Origin: Acidilobaceae archaeon
GTDB lineage: Archaea; Thermoproteota; Thermoprotei_A; Sulfolobales; Acidilobaceae
NCBI GenBank assembly: GCA_027051095.1
Contig: JALUAM010000033.1
Coordinates: forward strand, 1 to 54,112
Length of the DNA stretch: 54,112 nucleotides
Direction: 5' to 3'
Within the stretch, counting starts at the first letter, position 1, and every line of letters begins with the position of its first letter. A program made the translations under genes and the position numbers. This document shows, in pieces, positions 16,075-23,037 of the stretch. The notes under the pieces were generated by a model, which saw only the letters and a list, made by a program, of their open reading frames with translations, did not search any database and had not been told where the DNA came from.

Positions 16075-16293
16075 TTAAAGGTAGATTTTCTCTATTTTAC
16101 CCTTGATTATCGCCTTACCCCCGGTGGGCTCGACTAGCTCTTCTCCGCACCTAAGGCATCTGGCCCGATAGGTTGCGTGGCTGAAGACTATCTGCCTGTT
16201 TCCACACTTATTACACACTACCAGGTAGAACCTGCTCTTGGGCCTCGGAACTAGTATCTTCCTCTTTTTAACACCGAATCCAACCATGCTCAA
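16075..16293 (-). CDS. rps27e: 30S ribosomal protein S27e
   Basis: 72 aa. The zinc ribbon CNKCG...CLRCG and the family signature FSHAT and EPTGGKAIIKG are clear. The frame starts at TTG 16293, 6 nt after a GGTGAG site; ATG 16287 is the alternative. It follows L44e by 7 bp. Confidence 0.96.
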   Translation of the reverse strand: MSMVGFGVKKRKILVPRPKSRFYLVVCNKCGNRQIVFSHATYRARCLRCGEELVEPTGGKAIIKGKIEKIYL

Positions 16294-16300
16294 GGCAAGC

Positions 16301-16588
16301 TCACCTCATGACCTCTACTAGCTCCAGCCTCTTGAGCCTAATACCTAGCATGTGCCTTGTGTAGCCACACTGGGTGCAAGATATCTTAACGACCTGCTTT
16401 TTCGTCACCTTAGCGAACCTCTTCTGCTCGGGCCTCCTCTTGCTACCATAACCCTCCTGCTTCCTCCTGTACCTCCTCTCTCCCAGAGCCATAGCCCTCC
16501 TCTTGCCGTGCTTGTATATAGACACGTTGTGCTCCGTGTGTGTATTGCATCGCGGGCAATAGGTCCTAATCTTCTTTGGGAACTTCAT
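16301..16588 (-). CDS. rpl44e: 50S ribosomal protein L44e
   Basis: 95 aa, very basic. It has the zinc-binding CPRC (12-15) and CTQC (75-78) pairs and the family stretch [20 protein letters not shown]. It binds near the E-site of the large subunit. It lies 24 bp after gins15 and 7 bp before S27e, so a transcript from the replication genes could read into the ribosomal ones. Confidence 0.97.
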   Translation of the reverse strand: MKFPKKIRTYCPRCNTHTEHNVSIYKHGKRRAMALGERRYRRKQEGYGSKRRPEQKRFAKVTKKQVVKISCTQCGYTRHMLGIRLKRLELVEVMR

Positions 16589-16612
16589 CTCCCGCCCCCA
16601 CCCCCTGAGCCC

Positions 16613-17092
16613 CTAGATCAGTCGTAGGTTAATAGCGTTGCTTTTCACAGGCTTGGCCATCCCCGCCAGAGTAAGCCTGGCCGCGGCGCCGGGGGGTAAC
16701 ACTGTTGCCTCTCCCCTTCTGAGCCTTATGCCTTCCGCCTCGAAGCCCGCCACTGCGATTACAGCCACCTCTTCGCCGTGGAGCGCCAAAAGCCCAGACA
16801 GGTAGTCTGCGTAGAAGCCCGCCAGCTCGCCCAGGATAGATATTAAATCTTTATCTATGCCCGCGTAGCCCTCACCGCCGGCAAGGTCCTCCAGCCTAGC
16901 AGACGCGACATTAAGCGATATCTCCTTAACCCTCTTAACGTACTCGGCGCAGAATCTCTTCTCTGCTAAACAGTAGTATGAGAGCTGCCTCCTAGCCTCC
17001 TTCAAGTGCTCTATAGTCAGCGGCTCGTGCATGCCCAGAGCAGCCTTGAAGGGGCCCCCGGCCGGCACCTCAGACGACAACCTCAACCTCAC
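16613..17092 (-). CDS. gins15: GINS complex subunit Gins15 (Gins51)
   Basis: 159 aa, GTG start overlapping priS by 23 nt. An all-helical A domain (about 1-115) is followed by a short strand-rich B domain at the C-terminus (about 120-159), the Sld5/Psf1-like order. GINS binds MCM and the Cdc45/RecJ-like factor in the replicative helicase. Sequence identity to known GINS is weak by eye. The position immediately after PCNA and PriS matches the crenarchaeal arrangement and carries much of the weight. Confidence 0.75.
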   Translation of the reverse strand: MRLRLSSEVPAGGPFKAALGMHEPLTIEHLKEARRQLSYYCLAEKRFCAEYVKRVKEISLNVASARLEDLAGGEGYAGIDKDLISILGELAGFYADYLSGLLALHGEEVAVIAVAGFEAEGIRLRRGEATVLPPGAAARLTLAGMAKPVKSNAINLRLI

Positions 17093-18107
17093 CCCTTAAC
17101 ACGCGGGCTAGCCCCCTCAAGGCCAGCATAATCCCCACCTCGGCCGGCAGGCTAACCTCTTCACCTGCCGCGCCGCCGACAGTGTAGCCCAGCACCCTCG
17201 CTTCCTCCACGGGGGAGACCAACTCTACCTCGACCTCGCCTCTAAAAGGCGACAGCTCCCTCGACGGAGTGAAGCTCGAGGGCTCGTCTAAGGGTACAAC
17301 CAGCAAGCCGGCCTTACCGTTAAGCGTGAAGAGGAGCCTAGCCAGCCTTGACACGTCCTGAGTGACTTGCATATCTATCCTGACCCCGGCCTGAAGAGCC
17401 GCCTCCATTGCGTCGCTAAGGCCCACCACCTCGTCCTTCTCAAGGCCTAGGACCTCAGCTATCCTCCACCTAGGCCCCGGGTCCCTGGGGGACAGCGCGA
17501 CCCGCCGAGCTCCCCTAGGGAAGACGCTGCCATCGAACCCCTCCATGGCAACGTACCTGGCGATTTCCCTCCTTTCCTCTCTGCCCAGCTTCATGCACCA
17601 ACCGCACTCTGCTAAGACGTGGAAGCCCCGGTTACCTGTAAAATACACAGTAGCGCCGACGCCGAAGTCTCTCTCCAGCACCCTTAGAAGCCTCTCGGCC
17701 TCACGCGCACCCGCTTCCAGGCATTCATCGCTGACAACGCCCTCACACCCCTCTATATGGTCCACGTCTATGTCAAACATCAAGGCGGAGCCGAGCCACC
17801 CCTTTGACTGCATGTCGCTCGCATCAGGCACCTCGTAGAGAGCGATGGAGTAGTACGCGTGCCTTGGAGCCTTTGATGAAAGGTAGCTCGCCAGCTCTTC
17901 CACGGTATTGAACGCTATATGTCTGACATAGGCGTCCCTCTCGAAGAGCTGGAAGGCGAATTCCCTGCGCTGAAGCTCGCTGGGAGCCCACACGCCTTTC
18001 TCAGCATAGACTTCATAGTAAGCCTTGAATAGGGCCTTAGCGTCCAGGCCACCCCTTATTTTGACTATCCTGGCCCTACGCCTCTTAGTCGATCCTCGGC
18101 GATACAT
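17070..18107 (-). CDS. priS: DNA primase small (catalytic) subunit PriS
   Basis: 345 aa. PriS makes RNA/DNA primers for replication with PriL. Catalytic aspartates are in MFDIDVD (D112 and D114). FTGNRGFHV, with the active-site histidine, and GSVFPRGARRVALSPRDPG follow. A zinc-motif cysteine group lies between (CEGVVSDEC). The start overlaps the pcna stop by 23 nt and the end overlaps gins15 by 23 nt, so the three are translationally linked. Confidence 0.96.
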   Translation of the reverse strand: MYRRGSTKRRRARIVKIRGGLDAKALFKAYYEVYAEKGVWAPSELQRREFAFQLFERDAYVRHIAFNTVEELASYLSSKAPRHAYYSIALYEVPDASDMQSKGWLGSALMFDIDVDHIEGCEGVVSDECLEAGAREAERLLRVLERDFGVGATVYFTGNRGFHVLAECGWCMKLGREERREIARYVAMEGFDGSVFPRGARRVALSPRDPGPRWRIAEVLGLEKDEVVGLSDAMEAALQAGVRIDMQVTQDVSRLARLLFTLNGKAGLLVVPLDEPSSFTPSRELSPFRGEVEVELVSPVEEARVLGYTVGGAAGEEVSLPAEVGIMLALRGLARVLRGEVEVVV

Positions 18108-18831
18108 AGAAAGTCAGCCTGCCGCCACCCATATACTCGAAATCGACCCTGGCAGGGGCGTCTTCAGAGTATTGTAGCGTCACGCTGTCGGCCGCCTGCG
18201 CAGCGTTGCCCATCTGCGAGAAATACTCTATCGAGTAGGATGCCTGGTCGGGCGAATCCACTATTAAATCTATCAGGGAGCCCCTCTCAAGCGATAATTC
18301 AGCTTCCACGCTGGCTATATCGCTCTTGCCCGTCATGTAGAGCGCAGACTCCGTAGCTCTAATAGTGACCGACTCGCTCATAAGCTCTATATCCTTAATG
18401 ACCTCCTTGAAAGTAGAGCCCATCATCTTAGCCTTCACCGTGAACTGAATTTTAGGCTCCGGCAGTTTCTCGTATGTCAGCATTATTTGGGGGAATCTGA
18501 AGGTCCTCTCGCCCCTCCCCGCGAGTTTAACCGTAATCTTGCTATCGTCCACTACTAATACCAGCTCGTCGTTCTTCCTAGCCCTTCTCAACACCTTGCT
18601 TAGAACCGTGAATGAAACGCCAAACTCCTTTTCCTCCTCCACAGAGTAGTCATCAAAAGCAGAACTCGGGTAGAACAAGTCTACCATTACGACCCTACTA
18701 GTATCCATCGCTCTCAGACTGAGTCCCTCAGGCGTTGCAACAAACACGCCTTCATCTATGATCTTCTCTATAGACGCGACCATGTACCTCCAGACGCGGG
18801 CATCTCTGAAGTGAAACCTTAGCTCGCCCAA
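18085..18831 (-). CDS. pcn: DNA polymerase sliding clamp (PCNA)
   Basis: 248 aa, two-domain clamp. Family landmarks are FVATPEGLSLRAMDTSRVVMVDL near 31-53, FPSS-like FYPSSAFDDY, EEEKEFGVSF and the C-terminal APARVDFEYMGGGRLTFYVSPR. Crenarchaea usually have several PCNA paralogues that assemble as heterotrimers; the one next to priS fits this copy. It follows an unknown 82-aa gene by 59 bp, a gap long enough for its own promoter. Confidence 0.97.
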   Translation of the reverse strand: MGELRFHFRDARVWRYMVASIEKIIDEGVFVATPEGLSLRAMDTSRVVMVDLFYPSSAFDDYSVEEEKEFGVSFTVLSKVLRRARKNDELVLVVDDSKITVKLAGRGERTFRFPQIMLTYEKLPEPKIQFTVKAKMMGSTFKEVIKDIELMSESVTIRATESALYMTGKSDIASVEAELSLERGSLIDLIVDSPDQASYSIEYFSQMGNAAQAADSVTLQYSEDAPARVDFEYMGGGRLTFYVSPRID

Positions 18832-18890
18832 GCTAGACCACTCTCCAGCCCCTTAGCCAAGCCCCCACTAACCTATCGCTTAGGGCGCCG

Positions 18891-19139
18891 TTAAGAGGGT
18901 TGTACCTCCCTCCCAGCCCTGCACTTGAGCTTCAAATCCCTCGCGCTATTGTAGGCACCTAAAGCCAGCTTTAATGCCCCCTCCACGAGGGGCTTAGAGG
19001 TTACCGTCGCCGGCGTCCTATTAAGAGCCTCCACGAGGTCCTCTATAATCCTGTATAAGGCTCTTTCTATGACCTCGACGCGCTGGCAATCATCGTCGGC
19101 TAGGCATACTCTCTCCAAGTATGCTTGCACCTCACGCAC
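18891..19139 (-). CDS. Hypothetical protein between TFS and PCNA, 82 aa
   Basis: A helical protein (REVQAYLERVCLADDDCQRVEVIERALYRIIEDLVEAL) starting at GTG, with a 40-nt overlap of its 5' end with tfs. A later GTG at residue 4 is an alternative start. The first part reads as amphipathic helices. No motif is recognised. Its place inside the tfs - pcna - priS cluster suggests a replication or transcription partner, but that is inferred only from position. Confidence 0.6.
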   Translation of the reverse strand: MREVQAYLERVCLADDDCQRVEVIERALYRIIEDLVEALNRTPATVTSKPLVEGALKLALGAYNSARDLKLKCRAGREVQPS

Positions 19140-19453
19140 CTATAGAACCTTGTCATTGGCTCGTCCGCACTCCGCGTCTGCATCATCCAGAATATCACTT
19201 CGTCGTGGCCGCACTTCGGGCAGCTAACAACGCCCTTAAGCACCTGTGCTCCGCGGGCCTCCTCGCCCTCCTTAACCACTATTATCTTCTCAGCTGGCTT
19301 ATGCTCTATCTTCGATGTGAACCTGTAGCCCGCGCTTCCCTCCACCTCAACAACGTGCCCGCAAGACCTACACTTGAATACCTGCTTACCCCCCTCCCTG
19401 TGAGGATACATGATCGAGCCGCACTTCGGGCAGAATCTAAGCCCCACTGCCAC
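19100..19453 (-). CDS. tfs: Transcription factor S (TFS, RNA polymerase cleavage factor)
   Basis: 117 aa with two zinc ribbons: N-terminal CPKCGS...CRSCG and C-terminal CPKCGH...CVRCKH. Between the last two pairs is QTRSADEPMTRFYRC, where the DE pair enters the polymerase active site and stimulates transcript cleavage in backtracked complexes. Length and order match archaeal TFS. It is the first gene of the cluster and has a good TATA box about 30 bp upstream. Confidence 0.97.
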   Translation of the reverse strand: MAVGLRFCPKCGSIMYPHREGGKQVFKCRSCGHVVEVEGSAGYRFTSKIEHKPAEKIIVVKEGEEARGAQVLKGVVSCPKCGHDEVIFWMMQTRSADEPMTRFYRCVRCKHTWREYA

Positions 19454-19480
19454 GTCATAGCACCCCCAAGGCCTGGATAC

Positions 19481-19488
19481 TTATTATA
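19481..19488 (-). promoter_or_regulatory. TATA box of the tfs - pcna - priS cluster
   Basis: TATAATAA on the minus strand is centred about 30 bp upstream of the tfs ATG, giving a short-leader transcript. It is probably the main promoter of this cluster. Confidence 0.6.
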
Positions 19489-19503
19489 CGGCTGAGCGGT
19501 GGT

Positions 19504-19683
19504 CTATAATGCTTGTCGGGCCTCCCTAACGCTCCAGATCAGCACAAAGAGCCAGATGACAGCCATTAAAGCATATATCACGCCTTCCCCTCTGCTCCAG
19601 ACTATCACGCTACCCGCGAAGGCAATCGCGGATACTAATGCTGTCGCCGCCGCCATAGCCCTATAAACCCGCTTTAGCCTCAA
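19504..19683 (-). CDS. Two-span small membrane protein (59 aa)
   Basis: Found by translating the gap after the 70-aa winged-helix gene. TTG at 19681-19683 overlaps the TGA of that gene (TTGA), and the frame runs to TAG at 19504-19506. After a basic start (RLKRVYR), two hydrophobic spans are visible at about 9-28 and 35-52 with WSRGEG between them, then a basic tail. The stop-start overlap and clean topology support a real gene. The function is unknown. Confidence 0.6.
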   Translation of the reverse strand: MRLKRVYRAMAAATALVSAIAFAGSVIVWSRGEGVIYALMAVIWLFVLIWSVREARQAL

Positions 19684-19892
19684 CCCTCCCCCTTAAGATA
19701 AAATAGTAGACGGCGCTTATCGTAGTCGGGCTTCTTACCGACTACTCCACGCCTCACCATATCGGCTAGCACAGACCTAAGACCCCTTCTATCCCCCTCC
19801 CACCCGACTTCTTTGACTAGCTCCTCGAAGGTTAGCTCTCTCCCCCTTAAAACCTCTATTATCTTCTTCTCGATCTCCTCCCTGCCGCTCAA
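19680..19892 (-). CDS. Winged-helix protein, 70 aa
   Basis: It is a compact winged helix: EKKIIEVLRG, ELTFEELVKEVGW, RGLRSVLADMVRRGVVGKK and the wing DKRRLLFYL. Its ATG overlaps the stop of the aminotransferase gene by 4 nt, and its stop overlaps the start of the 59-aa membrane protein. The three genes form a coupled set. It may be a local regulator or DNA-binding accessory. Confidence 0.75.
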   Translation of the reverse strand: MSGREEIEKKIIEVLRGRELTFEELVKEVGWEGDRRGLRSVLADMVRRGVVGKKPDYDKRRLLFYLKGEG

Positions 19893-21262
19893 GCCCCTCC
19901 CCTCGCCTCCCTATCGACCTCCTTTATAACCGACTCGAGTATATCTAGCCCCCTGTCTAGTAGCTCTTCTTCTATGGTTAATGGAGGCGCTATTCTAACA
20001 ACCGACACGCCCGCTCCTATGACTAGAAGGCCCCTCTTAAACGCCCTTTCTATGACAGCTGCGGCCTCCTTAGCCGCGGGCTCCTTAGTATCTTTACTTT
20101 TTACAAGCTCGACTCCTATCATTAGCCCCTTACCCCTGACATTACCGACTATCTCAACACTATCCTCAAGCTCTTTTAGGCGCTTGAGAGCCTTCTCCCC
20201 GAGCCTAGCCGCTCTCTCCACAAGCCTCTCTTCAGTGATGACTTCAACTACTGCCTTAAACGCTGAGAGAGCTACTGGGTTGCCCCCGAAAGTGTTAGCG
20301 TGGCTGCCCGGAGGAAGGCTCATCACCTCGCTCTTACCTACTATCGCCCCTAGAGGCAGCCCGGAGGCTATCGCCTTAGCCACTGCCATCACGTCTGGCT
20401 CCACGCCCCAGTGCTCTACCGCGAACATCCTGCCCGTCCTCCCAAACCCCGTCTGCACCTCGTCAACGATTAACAGTATCCCGTGCCTGCTAGCCAGCTT
20501 TCTCAGGGACGGAAGGAAGTTGTCGGGAGGCACTACATAGCCTCCCTCACCTTGTATAGGCTCCACTATGAACGCCGACACCTCCGAAGGGTCAACCACC
20601 TTCTTGAACAGATGCTCCTCTATGAAGCCTATAGCGGCTTCACCGCATTCCTCGCCCTCTAGCCCGGGGAACGGGCACCTATACGGGTCCGGGAACGGCG
20701 CGTGTACAAAGCCAGGCACAAGCGGGTGGAACCACCTCCTATGCACAGTCTTGCTAGCTGAGGCGCTCATAGCCCCGTAGGTCCTACCATGGAAGGAGCC
20801 GGTGAACGACACTATGTAGGGCCTCGACCCTCTGAAGTACCCTCTAGCAACCTTTATAGACCCCTCTATGCTCTCGGCCCCGCTGTTAGTGAAAAACACC
20901 TTTCCGTCTCTGAGAGGCGATATGCTAACTAGTAGCTCGGCGGCGTCAACCGCCTCCTCGTAGTAGAAGTCCGTCAGGCTATAATGCATGAACTTGTCCA
21001 GCTGCTTCTTAATAGCTTCTACGACCTTAGGATGCCTGTGACCCACGTTGAGAACCGCTATGCCCGAGTTAAAATCAATGTATATGTTGCCATCCACATC
21101 CTCTACTACGGCCCCTTCGCCTCTTTTAATCACGAGGGGGTACCACCTGACAAATGATTGCATTATTAGCCTCGAGTCGCGCTCGACTATAGCCTTAGCC
21201 CTCGGCCCGGGGGGCTCGACTATAATCCTTGGAACATCCTTGTAACCCATAAGCAGCCCCAA
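19889..21262 (-). CDS. Class III PLP-dependent aminotransferase
   Basis: 457 aa. Fold-type I class III features are clear: GDVDGN-like VEDVDGNIYIDFNSGIAVLNVGH, NSGAESIEG (phosphate binding), GSFHGRTYGAMS, VDEVQTGFGRTG (Asp that holds the PLP ring) and DVMAVAKAIASGLPLG with the probable Schiff-base lysine in AKA. Such enzymes act on the omega-amino group of ornithine, 4-aminobutyrate or similar; some archaeal relatives are amino acid racemases. The sequence does not fix the substrate. It starts the winged-helix / 59-aa group. Confidence 0.88.
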   Translation of the reverse strand: MGLLMGYKDVPRIIVEPPGPRAKAIVERDSRLIMQSFVRWYPLVIKRGEGAVVEDVDGNIYIDFNSGIAVLNVGHRHPKVVEAIKKQLDKFMHYSLTDFYYEEAVDAAELLVSISPLRDGKVFFTNSGAESIEGSIKVARGYFRGSRPYIVSFTGSFHGRTYGAMSASASKTVHRRWFHPLVPGFVHAPFPDPYRCPFPGLEGEECGEAAIGFIEEHLFKKVVDPSEVSAFIVEPIQGEGGYVVPPDNFLPSLRKLASRHGILLIVDEVQTGFGRTGRMFAVEHWGVEPDVMAVAKAIASGLPLGAIVGKSEVMSLPPGSHANTFGGNPVALSAFKAVVEVITEERLVERAARLGEKALKRLKELEDSVEIVGNVRGKGLMIGVELVKSKDTKEPAAKEAAAVIERAFKRGLLVIGAGVSVVRIAPPLTIEEELLDRGLDILESVIKEVDREARGGA

Positions 21263-21288
21263 TGGAAACGTAATAGTGGTTAGGGCTC

Positions 21289-22017
21289 ATGAATATGCGT
21301 GGAGCCCCGCGCCAGGTATCACTTAAATTCTCAGGTTTAGGTCTCTACCTTTCAAGGCTTAGCAGGTTCACTATCCTAATCGAAAGTCGGGGGTCTAAGC
21401 TTAGATGCCACGTCCATGACACGGGTAGGCTGGACCACCTCCTGAGGCCGGGGAACAGCATAGTGGCTTATAGAATCGTGGAGAGGCTCGGGAGGACGAC
21501 TAGCTGTGACGCTCTCGCAGTTCTGACGCCTGAAAGCGTCTGGGCCGTGATCGATTCTAGAGTGCCTAACAGGCTCTTCGCGGAATGGTTTCGAGAAGTG
21601 GTGGGGTGCGACGCTGCTACCCTAATCAAGGAGCCTGTAGTTCAAGGTGCTAGGCTCGACTTCATGGCTACAGGATGCGCAGCCTCTTGGATCATCGAGG
21701 TTAAAGGCGTGAACCTCGCTAGGAATGGAGTCGGCCTGTTCCCTAACGCTCCCAGCTCGAGGGCTTCTAGGCACCTGGAGGTCCTTGCCAGGCTAGGTAG
21801 GGAGGGCTTCAAGCCCATGCTAACCTTAGTGGCGCTCAGAGGCGACGTAGAAGTGTTCGCCCCTAACAGGCCCGTCGACAGACGCTTCGCGGAGCTCGCA
21901 TGTGCCCTCAGGAACCGCCTATCCATAGTAGGCATTAAAACGGGTGTGAAGACCGTTGAAGATGCCGGCGAGGTAGTGATCGAGTTTAGAGGCCTGGCCC
22001 CTTTCAGGTGCGGTTAA
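21289..22017 (+). CDS. sfsA: SfsA family protein
   Basis: 242 aa. SfsA signatures are seen in order: CHVHDTGRLDHLLRPGN near 42-57, VPNRL, RLDFMATG, WIIEVKGVNLA and LFPNAPSSRASRHLEVL. The fold joins an OB-like N-terminal domain to a nuclease-like alpha/beta core, and EVK fits a PD-(D/E)XK-type site with the upstream Asp in RLDF. In bacteria the protein is tied to maltose gene control and DNA binding; its archaeal role is not known. It is divergent from the aminotransferase, with 26 bp between starts. Confidence 0.88.
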   Translation: MNMRGAPRQVSLKFSGLGLYLSRLSRFTILIESRGSKLRCHVHDTGRLDHLLRPGNSIVAYRIVERLGRTTSCDALAVLTPESVWAVIDSRVPNRLFAEWFREVVGCDAATLIKEPVVQGARLDFMATGCAASWIIEVKGVNLARNGVGLFPNAPSSRASRHLEVLARLGREGFKPMLTLVALRGDVEVFAPNRPVDRRFAELACALRNRLSIVGIKTGVKTVEDAGEVVIEFRGLAPFRCG

Positions 22018-22085
22018 GCGCGACCCGGGGGGCCGCGCAATAGATATCACCATTCCGGGGAACCGGCTGGAGGGGGCTGATAGGG

Positions 22086-22613
22086 GTGTCACTAGTAGCC
22101 AAGAGGCTTGACGAAGCCCTTAGAAGGGCGCCTAAGACGGGTTACAAGGCATCAATGTACACGGGGATAGTGTCCAAGCTCGCTTCAATGGCTAAGACTG
22201 CTCTAAGAGCGGCTGAGCTGGCAGAGTGCATAGGGAAGGCTAGGAATGAGTGTAGGAAGAGCGGCGGCGCCGCCATGTGCTCCACCGGATGTGCAGGCAT
22301 ATACCTGGTCGAATCCGGCGGCTCTAAGAGCCTGCTCAAGATCGGTAGCAACTCTCTCGGGGTCAAGATAGACGAGGACAGAATAGAGATTAAGAGCAAG
22401 AAGGCCGGGATAGTGCTGGAACCGGGAAGAATCAGTATACTCCTCCCCTCGGGCAGCGGCTGGGAAGAGTTCAGGGTAGACGTATCAGAGGTAGACGACG
22501 TTATAAAGAATTATTATTTCATAAAATATACTATTCAAAGGGTTGACTGGAGTCTCAACGTAATACTAAGAGACCTGGCTTCGTGTAGCAGACGTTCCGG
22601 AATAACCTGTTAA
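22086..22613 (+). CDS. Hypothetical protein, 175 aa
   Basis: GTG start. The N-terminal 60 residues are helical and basic. A cysteine pair region follows (CIGKARNEC...CSTGC), then a strand-rich C-terminal half (SLLKIGSNSLGVKIDEDRIEIKSKKAGIVLEPGRISILLP). No family is recognised. It stands between sfsA and cren7 and ends in an AT-rich stretch that probably terminates it. Confidence 0.6.
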   Translation: MSLVAKRLDEALRRAPKTGYKASMYTGIVSKLASMAKTALRAAELAECIGKARNECRKSGGAAMCSTGCAGIYLVESGGSKSLLKIGSNSLGVKIDEDRIEIKSKKAGIVLEPGRISILLPSGSGWEEFRVDVSEVDDVIKNYYFIKYTIQRVDWSLNVILRDLASCSRRSGITC

Positions 22614-22690
22614 GCTAAAGGTTTCCTTTAATATTACCTTAAACCACGCTAAACTTGCTTCCATAGGCCCCGTTAAAATAACGCAATAAC

Positions 22691-22698
22691 CTTTAAAT
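22691..22698 (+). promoter_or_regulatory. TATA box of cren7
   Basis: CTTTAAAT is centred about 70 bp upstream of the chosen ATG, which implies a leader of roughly 40 nt that carries the GGTGAGGAGGG ribosome-binding site. Confidence 0.5.
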
Positions 22699-22763
22699 TG
22701 TTTACCACAATTAACTTTGTAAACGGAGCGGGCGAAGGAGTAGAGGGGCGAGGTGAGGAGGGT

Positions 22764-22958
22764 ATGAGCCAGAAGCAGCTGCCCCCCGTAAAGGTCCGCG
22801 ATCCCACCACCGGCAAAGAGGTAGAATTAGTGCCTATAAAGGTGTGGAAGCTAGCGCCTAGGACCAGGAAAGGCGTTAAGATCGGCCTCTTCAGAAGCCC
22901 AGAGACCGGCAAGTACTTCAGGGCTAAGGTCCCCGACGACTACCCCGAGTTCAAGTAA
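22764..22958 (+). CDS. cren7: Chromatin protein Cren7
   Basis: 64 aa from the ATG at 22764. Cren7 is the abundant crenarchaeal DNA-bending protein. The SH3-like core matches: [41 protein letters not shown] and PDDYPEFK. The frame is open further upstream to an earlier ATG at 22698, but that extension lies over the TATA box and has no family match. A GGTGAGGAGGG site just before 22764 decides the start. It is monocistronic and convergent with moeA. Confidence 0.96.
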   Translation: MSQKQLPPVKVRDPTTGKEVELVPIKVWKLAPRTRKGVKIGLFRSPETGKYFRAKVPDDYPEFK

Positions 22959-22979
22959 AGGCGGGCCCCAAAGGACAAA

Positions 22980-23000
22980 AATTTAAAAATATTTTTTAAA
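22980..23000 (+). terminator. T-rich terminator after cren7
   Basis: A T-run (T6 at 22992-22997) in an AT-rich stretch 20-40 bp after the stop is typical of archaeal intrinsic termination. The moeA end on the other strand has its own AT-rich tract at 23029-23045. Confidence 0.5.
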
Positions 23001-23037
23001 GTCCCGGTTAGGCCACTCCCGCCCTCAATTTATTATA

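Noticed and set aside
19974-20540. A 188-codon plus-strand frame opposite the aminotransferase
   Set aside because: Antisense shadow rich in Ser, Thr, Pro and Leu; the minus-strand frame carries the PLP-binding motifs.
21241-21262. CAATGGAAACG near the aminotransferase start as an origin recognition box
   Set aside because: It lacks the conserved TCCA half and lies at a gene start far from orc1; chance match.
22698-22763. An N-terminal 22-residue extension of Cren7
   Set aside because: It lies over and just after the TATA box and has no family match; the ribosome-binding site precedes ATG 22764.
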